Positions 43,735-53,863 of a stretch of 64,000 nucleotides of DNA are shown piece after piece (the stretch's first letter is position 1; every line of letters begins with the position of its first letter). The notes under the pieces are model-generated. The model saw nothing but the letters and a program-made list of their open reading frames with translations. It was not told the origin of the DNA and made no database searches. Source of the DNA: Timema cristinae (Eukaryota; Arthropoda; Insecta; Phasmatodea; Timematidae); NCBI GenBank assembly GCA_039000515.1, contig JBCFYV010000001.1:34011604-34075603 (forward strand), in the 5' to 3' direction. Position numbers and translations under genes: made by a program.

Positions 43735-43970
43735 TCTAATACCTATTCAGGTTATACGCTTATGTACTAACCACACTAATGGTTATAAGAATAAGGAAGG
43801 TTATATTTAGAGGACATGTACCTGCATTTGCGCGAAGGGAGATTGGATAAACATTTTGAAAAAAACCCACCACCTTTAGTACACCCGACTGAGATCCGAA
43901 CCTTAATCTCCCCGTCACCGGCAGTCTGGTCTTAACACGAGGTAGCCAAGTGGCCCCCAAAGTGGGTGTA
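43735..43970 (-). mobile_element. SINE-B, full length
   Basis: tctaatacctattcaggtta at left, gaggacatgtacctgcattt, acacccgactgagatccgaa, ctccccgtcaccggcagtct, head damaged at right. Confidence 0.87.
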
Positions 43971-44461
43971 AAAATATTGTTTTATAGCTTTTCTAAAAAT
44001 AATTATTATATATGTCGTATTTTTTGTGAGATGTTTAAAATCCTTTCACCACCTATTTTTCGAAATTTATTTCTTACTTATAAATGTTTCCAAAGATGCG
44101 AAGCTTATTATGTGTGTCGAAGATTTTGACTTTGACCTCTACATTTTGATGCCTCACACACCCTAAGTAATAATAGTCTTCCTTGAAGAATAATCCGACC
44201 CGCAATCTTATAAAAGAAGCTATCATGGCAGCAATCAAAGTGTGACATATCACTACTACCTAGAGTAGTAAACCTAATGAGAGGCGCAATATTAACAAGC
44301 TCTTCTTCTCGCGACCTTGTATATACCCTCAGGAGTTTAAGGATGCTTCACTCGACGTCGCACTCTCTCCATATCTTTCAGAAATAGCTTGCGTAGGAGA
44401 TAAGGACGGTCGTAAACACAAGTTGGGCTAGTATAAAATATTATCTTTTGTGTGAGTTCTT
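43971..44461. other. No recognisable feature
   Basis: AT-rich; nothing supportable seen. Confidence 0.5.
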
Positions 44462-44520
44462 GTATCGCGTCTTTACTACCTGTCCGGACTGTACGCGTTT
44501 TAATTAGGATAATGCACATC
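44462..44520 (-). repeat. Shared SINE tail fragment
   Basis: tatcgcgtctttactacctg tccggactgtacgcg is the common tail of families A-C in reverse, without a recognisable body. Either a 5'-truncated SINE or the 3' end of the partner LINE. Confidence 0.6.
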
Positions 44521-44624
44521 ACCCTAGATCTGTCGATAGCGCAATCTTTCTACTGAACTCAAGGGTTTCTTGATTGATTCCAGGAATGGCAGAAAAAAAA
44601 GGATTTTTTTTTTGTGTATTTGGG

Positions 44625-44720
44625 TCGACCTGGTTTTTGGTCTAGTGGTCAGGATTCCTTGCTACTAATTTAGAGGCCACGGGTTGTATTCCTGGTATAA
44701 TGTCAGTAGGGGAATTGTTC
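44625..44720 (+). repeat. tRNA-like SINE head, different type
   Basis: ggtttttggtctagtggtca ggattccttgct fits an A box of Glu/Gly-tRNA type; ggccacgggttgtattcctg fits a decayed B box. The stretch after it (gtcagtaggggaattgttcc) is not shared with families A-D. It is no functional tRNA: the acceptor stem does not pair. Confidence 0.5.
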
Positions 44721-45454
44721 CTATGGTTGCTATAGTCTGGTTAATTGGGCTTAAGCTAGGTTATCATCATCATATCATCACATTAGATCGAATAAATTGC
44801 ACCTTTGTGGTATCCCGACAAAATAAGAAGGTTACATCCCCGTTAATGGCAGTAGAAAACCAAGGATGTCCAACCGACAAACCATTGTGGCATATTACGA
44901 TATAAATAAATGGTACGAAACTCAGCAAAGACTTTCTCACTCTATTGTTTAAAAATGGAGAAATTTACTCAAAACTCGTTGTATATGTGAAACGAACTAA
45001 TATACATTAGCAAACCCAATCATAAACTACATTATACTTATGTAAAACAGTTTTTAAATACCAGTTTTAAATCTAATAATTTTATTTTTAGAGAACTAAT
45101 ATCATCATTTGTATGTTTGGACCGATAAAAAAGATCAATATTGGGTCCACAAGGGTCAACCCTTCGTATTAAAATTTCGATTTTTGTTTAATATTTTCGA
45201 CATTTTATTAGGTGTTGCACATCTTCATGCCATCGTATTGCTATTAAATTACTCATTTATAAATTTTGACAAAAAAAATGTAAATATTGACTATTGAGTC
45301 TAAAATGGAGATAGATCATTGTTGTACAAACATTTATCCTAAGAGGTTTAAGGAAAAATAACACAAACTTTTTGAGTGACTTATATTTAATTACTATATC
45401 GAATTGGAGATTTATTGCGTTAAAATTTAAGTGTTATCTCTTTATAACTAACGC
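44721..45454. other. No recognisable feature
   Basis: AT-rich; open frames of 62-73 codons without motifs. Confidence 0.5.
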
Positions 45455-45900
45455 TCCCCAAAAATTGTATTAATATATTTGCAAATATCTCAGAAATTGT
45501 TGGTTTTACAAAAGCATATTTCATATAAAAGTTGTTTATTTGTAATAGTACTACAGTTTTGCAATCTCAAATAGTTGCGGTGATATGGAAATCTCAGCTT
45601 CTGTAAAGTACCCTAAAAGTAATTTTAATGGGAAAATGAAAATAGCTAGTTTATTTATAATATTAATCAACACTTAGATACGAATTTTAATCAAAATCGT
45701 TAGAGCCGATTTCGAGAATATCTATTTTTTTTCTTTTTTTGTCCTTTCGCCTTTTCGTCTTAATTTTAAGTTTAAACAGACACACAGACAGGCGGCATTA
45801 CAAAGACAACTTTTTAGGGTCCGGTGGGCCATGAGACGTCGACTTCCATCAACATTTCAGGTTAGGTTTTATTTACGGTCACAATACTTTACCTTGTGTG
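45455..45900 (-). repeat. Dispersed repeat R, copy 5
   Basis: cagaaattgttggttttaca, caatctcaaatagttgcggt, gacagacaggcgg-type region cacacagacaggcggcatta, and end ttacggtcacaatactttac. Immediately followed by copy 6 in the same orientation. Confidence 0.75.
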
Positions 45901-45906
45901 TTCGAA

Positions 45907-46475
45907 AAGTTAAAAAATATAAATATTTGCGTATAGATCGAAAGTTATTGGTTTTATAAAAATATGATTCGAATAAAATATTTGTATTATAAATGATATA
46001 CATGTTTGTAATGATAAGTAATTTCATATCACAAATAGTTTTGGAGATATGAAAAAAAAGAAGATAATTTACGCATCAGACTGGAGCCCTCAAAGTCCTT
46101 TTACCGAAATATTGAGAGTAACTATTTTATTTAGAATATTTATAAATGTTTAGAAATGAAATTTAATCAAATCATTAGAGCCGATTTTGAGAAAATCGAC
46201 TTTTTCTCTTTTTACCCTTAAACAAACTGCTCTTAATTCTAGGTTATACATCCAATTCCAAAAATTCCTCGTGTCAACCCTATGAAAACCCTAGATACCA
46301 AGTTTTAGCCCGATCGGTAAGATAGTTTAGGCTCTAGTTGGAGGTACAGACAGACAAAACGAAAATTCAAAAACAACTTTTTCGGATTCAACGTCGAGAT
46401 TCGTCAACATCTTGAGTTCGATTTTTTTGACGATCACAATAATTTCTCTACCTTTAAGAAGCGAGAAAGTAAAAA
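45907..46475 (-). repeat. Dispersed repeat R, copy 6
   Basis: Well preserved: gaaagttattggttttataa, gagccgattttgagaaaatc, aaccctatgaaaaccctaga, gacagacaaaacgaaaattc and end tttgacgatcacaataattt with ctctacctttaag. Confidence 0.82.
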
Positions 46476-46777
46476 GGGAAATTGGGTCTTGCTCTTTAAC
46501 GGAAGTAAATATGTGGCCTAGGTACGGTTATTTATATGTATGTATAAGAGTCAATTTAGCTTAAATGCCATGTGATGATATGTCTATTATGAAAGTGCAC
46601 GTTAAATAGTCTAAATTTATAGTAATAATCATAAAGCTTATGAGGTAGCGATGAGAAATGTATTATCTAGATCAAGCCTGGCTTTCACAAATCGTTCTGC
46701 ACCTTGACGAACTATAATTTTCCAAGAGTCACACTTAAAATTAAGATAATATTAATAAAAATGCTTATTTTGTTTAC
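46476..46777. other. No recognisable feature
   Basis: AT-rich; gtgcacgttaaatagtctaa at 46598 recalls the segment near the SINE-D end. Confidence 0.4.
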
Positions 46778-47018
46778 TACCGCGCCTTACTATCCGTTCG
46801 GGTTATACGCTTAAGTACTAATTACACTAATTGGTTAGGAATTGGGAAGGTTGAATATAGAGACAGGGAACCCCCATTTGCATGCAAGGAGAGTGTAAAT
46901 TCAATTATGAAAAACCACCTCCAGTTCATCCGTGCGAGATTCGAACCTCAATATTCGCGTCCTCAGCAGTATAGCTCAACAGAAACTATCGTGTTAGCTA
47001 ATTACGCCACCGAGGCAG
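46778..47018 (-). mobile_element. SINE-C, full length
   Basis: Tail accgcgccttactatccgtt at left; cgtgcgagattcgaacctca (B box), gcgtcctcagcagtatagct, and the head gtgttagctaattacgccac cgaggcag at right. Confidence 0.9.
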
Positions 47019-47874
47019 GTAATAAAAAATAAATTCTTTAAGCATTTATGTTATTCATTCATTTCATTATCTTATATATCTACAATAATTAGATCTTTTC
47101 TTTTCTTTGCCGTCGTTGCTCTCTCTTTTTTTAAACCTACTTCATTATTGGTAGTTTAACATCTCATTGATTTACACTCGTTATTGAAACAAACGTATAT
47201 GAATAAGAAGGCATTCACAATTCTTTGTGTGTAAAACATATTAATTTAGGATCATTTACCAATGTCACGTAAGAATGACTTCTCCATCACCAGCAAAAAA
47301 TACTATACGTGTCTGACTCCTTAGTCCTTGTGCCCATCAATGTGGGTTTTCACAAACATATTTACTAACTAACTATAAATAGACTACTTAATCAAAATAA
47401 TGTATGATTTAAAACTTAAAAAAAAAAAATTGAATGATAAAAAGATTAGATCAAAATGTTTTGACATGCAAGTTTGGCTTAACGTTTTTTAATTTACGTT
47501 CATCAACCATGTTAATATTTTATATTTTCATTTCAGTCTATTGATAAACACCCCGAAATCTCATCCTTCATCGCTCATGAGTAAAATATTATCACGGCTG
47601 GATTTCGGACATTATTCCTGTAATTATTAGCCAAAATACTCCATCCAGTACTAAATCACCTCACCCTCCTACACCCTAATCCCCTCACGCCACCCTGTCA
47701 ACGCCCGCTTTGATCCACCACATAAAATACTATATTAAGAGATGACAGCAGTCACTACCTATGAATATATTCCTTTAATCATATATTTTCATAAAGCATT
47801 ATCTAAATAGAGGGAACATAGCATTCAAAGTAACAAAGCTATATCTGGTCGTCTGGCACCAAATAAATGAAATT
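47019..47874. other. AT-rich spacer with a SINE-B head scrap
   Basis: At 47265-47345 (minus) gacttctccatcaccagcaa...gtctgactccttagtccttg tgcccatcaatgtggg resembles the head of a reverse SINE-B. The rest shows nothing supportable. Confidence 0.45.
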
Positions 47875-48010
47875 ACAAACATTTCAGTCATTAAATGGTT
47901 TCTCATTCTCTTCTTCACCTAAATATGAGCACAATTCTTCCAAATTATACCTGTCCCATGTCTATCCCATTTTAATAGTTAAAATGCGTATAGCCCGTAA
48001 GACCCGAAAC
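47875..48010 (+). mobile_element. SINE-B 3' fragment
   Basis: tcattaaatggtttctcatt, ctcttcttcacctaaatatg, tgtctatcccattttaatag then gcgtatagcccgtaagaccc match family B body and tail. Confidence 0.55.
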
Positions 48011-48126
48011 AGAAAAAAAACCCTACTAAATTACGCACGCGTTTCAATGATAGTTATCATTTTGCTTTTTTTTTCTTCAAAATATTTCGTCCCTACACAT
48101 GATAATATTGTAATTAATTCAATATG

Positions 48127-48330
48127 ACTTGCTTCTGTGGCCGCATAGTCTAAGGCGTCACTTTTGTAATAGGCTAGACCTTCAATGACGTGGAGATTGG
48201 GTCCCGAATCTCAATCAGATATACTGAGGTGTTTTCCCTCTCCCTCAAAGAAAATGCGAGAACACTTAATCTAATTCAACCTTCCTCCCCCTAGTACATT
48301 AGCGTAATGATAAAATAATAAACAAAAATA
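48127..48330 (+). mobile_element. SINE-B, tail truncated
   Basis: Head cttgcttctgtggccgcata with gtctaaggcgtcac, B box gggtcccgaatctcaatcag, a shortened body and tacattagcgtaatgataaa; the tail is missing its acccgaac part. Confidence 0.85.
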
Positions 48331-48989
48331 ATTAGTTAGGAAAATATATACAGTATGTATGAGTCATTAGAGGGTATCCATCCCTCTCTGAAAATGTATG
48401 TAACAGTAAGTTAAGAGCATAGATCATGGCCAATTATCCGAGGTATTAATTAGACGATTACGCTCGAACCAGAAAACATAAAGTACGGGAGTCTATGTTC
48501 TTTATTTGACCACAATGAAATTGAGATACTTATGTTAAGTTGCTCTTTTTAATTTTAAAATTAATATTTCTAAATATTGTAGTGATTTTTAAAATCTTGT
48601 AAAACGGTTACAAATGTCTCAATTCTACTGTTTTATAGCGTATAATACAGAAAACTGCACCACAATTCGATGTTAGATTTAATCTGCATTATCTCTAAAA
48701 TAGTTTGATAAAAACTCCTAAATACCAGAAATCAAGTGGGTTTATAACATTCCTGGATAGAGTTTCCGTCAGTAGGCGAACTAACAGGGTAGAAAGAAAT
48801 ACCAATACCAATACAATATGTATACTGTGCCCCTCTCCCCGCTTCTCTCTGTTAAATTACATAATTAGATTCACAAATATCCAAACTATGTTTAAAAGTC
48901 TATATATTGTGTATTGGGCCATAGGAAACAGTTTAGTTTTCATTCTAGTATACACTTAAAAGTTTTGTCAATAATTAATAACCCGCTTA
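48331..48989. other. No recognisable feature
   Basis: AT-rich; an 84-codon frame (48705-48959) has no motif. Confidence 0.5.
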
Positions 48990-49246
48990 AACTGCCTCAG
49001 TGGTCAAATGGTCTAAGGTGTCACTATCTTGTTATACTATACTACCGATGAAAGGGAGATCGGGGTTCAAATTCCAGTCGGTTGTACTGTACTGAGGGTG
49101 GCTTTTCCAAATTTGTTTTTAACTCTCCCTCACCGCAAACGCAGGTTCACTCCCTATAAATTTATCTTCCCTCATCTCTATCTCATTAGCGTGGTTAGTA
49201 CATATAAGTACGGCCTGAACAGGTATTAAGACGCTGTGATAAAAGG
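48990..49246 (+). mobile_element. SINE-B, full length
   Basis: Head ctgcctcagtggtcaaatgg with tctaaggtgtcactatc; gggttcaaattccagtcggt; tail ggcctgaacaggtattaaga cgctgtgataaaa. Confidence 0.92.
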
Positions 49247-49880
49247 GTAAAAGTAAAATAAACGCAACATCTGGATGGAAATATCTCATTAATATAGTGT
49301 GTGCCATTTGGATCACAATCAGTCGGAACATATTTGGACTGCAAATAAATACTTTCGTGTAAAAAACAAGCAAGTATTATACAGATATCTATTGTGTGTG
49401 AATACGTGGAGAGGGGGGGGGGGCAGGAGAGAATTTATTATAAACAATAGGGGGAAGATGAGATCTCCTTTAGGTCATGGTGGGAGACCGTTTCACTCCT
49501 CCGACAATACCTTGTTTAGGTAGGTTATAAAACTCGAACCAGGCTTCACATCATGGTGAAGACGTTCTACTTTTTTTTAATAAAGAAAAATTAGTAAAAT
49601 TATTAAAACGAAAAATCTCTTAAACAGATTTAAATTTGCCTGTTGCCAAATTAAGAATGCAGAAATCCACACATAGATCCTAAGTTTCCTGATTCAAGCG
49701 TAGTCGTGTAATATACCAATTAATCATTAGTGATATGGTGTCTTCGTATTTTATTGTACTTCTTCCTGCAAAATTATTCATATATTTTGGTTCAATATGG
49801 GACATAAATAAGCCCATGGTGTTGGGAGGCAAGTGTTATTGGTACCTGGACTATTAAAATAGAGGCTGACATATATATTT
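49247..49880. other. No recognisable feature
   Basis: AT-rich with a G-run at 49413-49423; nothing supportable. Confidence 0.5.
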
Positions 49881-50145
49881 GTCGAACTCGATGGTCTAGG
49901 ATCAAGTCCTCACCTCTGAACTTGATGTTCGTGGGTTCAAACCCAGCTGGGTCAACGGACTTTTTCTTGAATGATAAGAATCCACAGTGCAACTTCCTTC
50001 GGAGGGGAAGCAAAGCCATCGTACCCATATTAATCGTGGCATGTGAAAAGACCCTGAAAAGTATTTTAAAATACCTTTCCCGGCAAAAAGCCTTTTCGCT
50101 ATCGCTCATAGAAATCCAGTATTAAAGGCAATGGGGAACCACAAC
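49881..50145 (+). mobile_element. SINE-D copy 3
   Basis: Best SINE-D copy. Head gtcgaactcgatggtctagg...gtgggttcaaacccagctgg (B box GGTTCAAACCC), central gcaacttccttcggagggga agcaaagccatcg, then tggcatgtgaaaagaccctg, taaaatacctttcccggcaa and tttcgctatcgctcatagaa. Confidence 0.82.
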
Positions 50146-50171
50146 ATATCTTGAAATCCCTTAGTACCGGA

Positions 50172-50989
50172 CAGTGGTGGCTCATTTATAGATATGTGAA
50201 ACTGCAGCACCCCCTATTTCCAGTTGATATTATCGATAACATTTATTATAATGAGTACTTTTTATTTAATTCTTTCTTAATTTTTGTAGTACATTATATA
50301 TTCCTTAAGCTTAATGTCAGTACTTCAGTAGTCATCCCCCAGTTTATGAAAAAGATACAAAAAACTTTGTATGGAACTGTGCGCTTCACAGTGCGTGCGA
50401 CGTGGTGTTGGACTGTTGTGCGCATGCGCACATAGGACGGGGTAGGGAGGAAGGTGGGACTGCCAGGTAGAGAGAGCACTGTTGCTCTGACGTGATGGTG
50501 GAAGGAAGTTTTTTTTTTTACTCAGCGTGTGTTTTGCTTAAAATCTGTGTACTATATTCTTGAATGTGATAAAGTGTAGAAGAGTGTAGAGTTAGATTAT
50601 TATTCTGCTTCCAGCTATTCTATTTGATTCTTTTTTTTTGTTCTTTTATTTAACAGAAAGACTAAATACGCTTGCAGTGATTTCAATGGAGAAAACATTT
50701 CCTCAATTGTCATCTAGAGATCAAGGAGAAAATTATTGAACTTTTTGCGCAAATTAAAACAATAAGAATTGATTTCATTTTTAAATGAATAGATCAAGCT
50801 TGAACTGTAACAATTTAAGTTAAAATAAGTAAAAACTGTTTGGTTTTTTTTTGTAAAGATTTTTTTCAAGATCCTGAATAAATTTGCTTTTTATACATGT
50901 TTTATTTTTCCTTTTACACAATTTTAAAACAAAGGCTAAACATTTTCTTGAGCAGCACCCCCACTAATTTTAGCTACGAGCTGCCACTG
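50172..50989. mobile_element. hAT non-autonomous element with perfect TSD
   Basis: TIRs cagtggtggctcatttatag...cagcacccccta at left and, reverse complemented, cagtggcagctcgtagctaa...gggggtgctgct at right. The 8-bp TSD GTACCGGA at 50164-50171 and 50990-50997 is perfect, so insertion is fairly recent. An internal GC-rich block (50380-50510, gcgtgcgacgtggtg, gcgcatgcgcac) has no reading frame of note. Confidence 0.93.
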
Positions 50990-50997
50990 GTACCGGA

Positions 50998-51383
50998 TAT
51001 TTCTACCAGATGGTGCATACAGTACTAACTAGTTGAGGTGCTAAGTGCATGATCAGCTACGGATTATTGGGTTATTGACTAAAGAGGGAGCCCACTTACT
51101 TACCATTAGACCAACTCCGGCAATACCCATGACAATTTTCTAAAGGATTCCTACAGTCTTTTTAGAATCGATAGGAACACACCTGCGACTCAGTAACTTA
51201 TTCATGCCACCACGTCACATCAATAATAAGTTTCAACTCAACAGGAATATGAACCATACGATATTAAAGGCCACAGGTGAGGGAATAAATCAAAGCAGTC
51301 CTGATCTCAGGTGAGGACGGTTATCCTTTTAGTCAAACTCTTTGTAAATGGTTTATGAATTTGTTTTACAAATCTGGTTTTGT
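50998..51383. other. No recognisable feature
   Basis: Mixed composition; nothing supportable seen. Confidence 0.45.
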
Positions 51384-51387
51384 TTAA

Positions 51388-51714
51388 GGTGGATTGGAAG
51401 GCGAAACATTTCTTTTTTGGCCAAAATAATAAAAATATTTCTCCAGTACAAACATAACGTTGTTTAATTTTTTTCAAATGAGCATAAAGACGTTATTAGA
51501 TGACAAACTTTATAAATGAAGAGAAAAATTTATCATTTAATTCCGGTACACCCTCGACAGAAATGATATTCAAAAAATGTTAAACTTACCACGTGAAGAA
51601 AATTAAATTCTATATTTGTACTGGTGAAATATTTTATTTATTTTGATCAAAATAATGTTTTGCCACAAAAACTGTAAAAACACTGTTTTTTTTCACATCC
51701 CGTTCCATCCAACC
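51388..51714 (+). mobile_element. M1 MITE, tandem pair, first
   Basis: TTAA at 51384-51387 and 51715-51718. Left end ggtggattggaaggcgaaac has lost the gcgagaaaagggccagtg segment; core and right end (cacatcccgttccatccaac c) are typical. Confidence 0.87.
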
Positions 51715-51718
51715 TTAA

Positions 51719-52083
51719 GGCGGGGGATTAACGGACGCAAGAAAAGGCCAGTGTTTGTAGTTTTCATATAAAACCTATTTTTTCTGTCTAAATAAATAAG
51801 ATATTGCTTCATTAAAAATATATAGTTTTATTTTCTTCACATGGTAACCTTAACACCTTTTGAATAGCTTCCAAGAGTATACTGGGTTAAAAAGTTTCAC
51901 ATCTAATGCTGATATGCTCACGCCAGCCATTCAACAACTGTTGATATCACCGTGTGAAAAAAAAAAAAAAAATCTTTACGTTTCTACTGGAGCAATGTTT
52001 GGTTTGTTTTTGTCCAAATAAATGTTTATCTATAAAAACTGCCAAAATCACTGGCCCTTTCTCGCGTCCCCTACATACCCAAC
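51719..52083 (+). mobile_element. M1 MITE, tandem pair, second
   Basis: Starts directly after the TTAA (51715-51718) that ends the first copy: ggcgggggattaacggacgc with aagaaaaggccagtg. Paired inner segments and right end gcgtcccctacatacccaac are followed by TTAA at 52084-52087. Confidence 0.88.
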
Positions 52084-52087
52084 TTAA

Positions 52088-52561
52088 GCTGTGTGTCAGG
52101 TTTTAGCAAATATTCAATTTATATCTATTTAAAAAAATCAGATATTAACGATTAGTTATAATGAGGTACATGACATACGTAAACGTATTCCTCGGAGAAA
52201 AATATTACATTGAGTATTTCAATGACTGATGAGATTTTAGTAAATATTCTGACAAAAATAATAACTTTATATAATTCAGTAGTTATTTGTTTTCAATGTA
52301 TTAACTACCTCAATAATTCTGGATAAATAAAGTTAACCAATCAAAATAATATACATATTTTTTTTACAAGACATCTTATTTGACAACTAAATATTTTCTC
52401 ACACATTCACCGAAAATGAAAATTGGAATCTTCTTGACTAGCGCAGTAATCTACACGCTAGCAGAAATATATTTTGGTCCATGATGCTTTGCAGACCAGA
52501 GTAGAAAGTCTTACTATCAACATGCTTTATGTTAAGGTGGATAAATACATATTTAAGAATA
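52088..52561. other. No recognisable feature
   Basis: AT-rich; nothing supportable seen. Confidence 0.5.
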
Positions 52562-52765
52562 ATATATAGACTAGACTGCTGATGAAAAAGAGAAAGTGGA
52601 GTTCAAAATCACGGTAAGGTGTACTGAAGAAATTTTACTTTACCTCTACGCAGATGTGGGTACACTTCCTCTATATTAAATCTTCCTCATACATACCTCA
52701 TAAGCGTAATTAGTAAGTATGTGTATAAATTGAATAGGTAGTAAGACGTGGTGATAAAAATAGCA
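52562..52765 (+). mobile_element. SINE-B, partial head
   Basis: ctagactgctgatgaaaaag, agttcaaaatcacggtaagg, cgcagatgtgggtacacttc, tagtaagacgtggtgataaa. The A-box part is lost. Confidence 0.82.
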
Positions 52766-53676
52766 TGATGTAAATATGAAAGTTTTAATATTATTATGCT
52801 GGATCGTGAAATAAATTGAAATAACAAAAAATAAGATCAACAAACAAACTACTTTTACAATAAACGAATTATTGAACTGAGATACTGAGCTGTCTTCTAG
52901 TATTTCGATTTGTAAGCGCATGCACGCAGATTGAATCGGTTGGTTAAAACTTTTGTTTGATTTACCAAAGCCGATTTTATAGAACAGTACAGACAAAGCT
53001 GATATTGTTTCTACTAGTACAGAGTAATAAAATCGGTTCACGCAGATATCTTGTGACGTATTGTGCTCATCACGTGATCATAATTTTGTTCTTATCTTGT
53101 TTTTCAGTATATTTCCTTGAAGTATGTTTTTATTTTACCGTAGTCACACAATATAAATTAAAATTCACACGCGGATTTTCTTAATTTACAAACATTTACA
53201 TCATTAAATACATTAATGACAATTTTAAATCATTCTTTTTGGTGGGTTTTTCAGTGAAATAATTTACCTTATTGAAAATAAAATATAACTTTGAAAAATA
53301 ATTATTAAAAATAAAAATAAAAAATCCAACTATCTCAATCTTGCTATTGTCAACTGAAGAATGAATAAAACCCACCAGGTAAATAGTTTTTTTAGCATTT
53401 TGTTTTACTACCCATTCAGGCTATATGCTTATGTATTATCATTTTGGGAAACATTATAAAGTTAAAAGTAAGGAACGATATTTAAATATAAGATTTAATA
53501 CTTTGATATTTCAATTTTATAAAGTATATTGATCCAATTTACAATGTTGTTAAATTCGATTAAATTATAATATAAATTGAAATTGCTTATTGTAATTTGA
53601 AAAACCAGAATTAGCAATTAAGTTATCTGAATAAATTAATGTGTTTAAAAATAGAACATAACTATATACATACAGT
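52766..53676. other. AT-rich spacer with a SINE tail scrap
   Basis: At 53392-53440 (minus) ttagcattttgttttactac ccattcaggctatatgctta is the shared SINE tail. A 121-codon frame at 52676-53041 (minus) overlaps a SINE and is not a gene. The left TSD (CATACAGT) of the hAT element is at 53669-53676. Confidence 0.5.
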
Positions 53677-53732
53677 CAGGCGCGGATCCAGAAAATTTTC
53701 ATAGGGGGGTCATGATAATTATAAATAACATA

Positions 53733-53766
<34 letters not shown>

Positions 53767-53815
53767 ATAATAATAATAATAATAGTAATAAATAATAATA
53801 ATAGTAATAATTAAT
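53733..53815. repeat. (ACT)n(AAT)n microsatellite in hAT end
   Basis: Ten or so ACT triplets followed by AAT/AGTAAT triplets, inside the intact hAT element between its left TIR and the transposase stop codon. Confidence 0.93.
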
Positions 53816-53863
53816 AATAACTATAAAACCTATACAAAACATTGTTCAAACGTACCTCATATT

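Noticed and set aside
52676..53041. 121-codon minus-strand frame
   Set aside because: Its N-terminal half has no motif and its C-terminal part is the reverse strand of a SINE-B; AT-rich sequence readily leaves such frames open.
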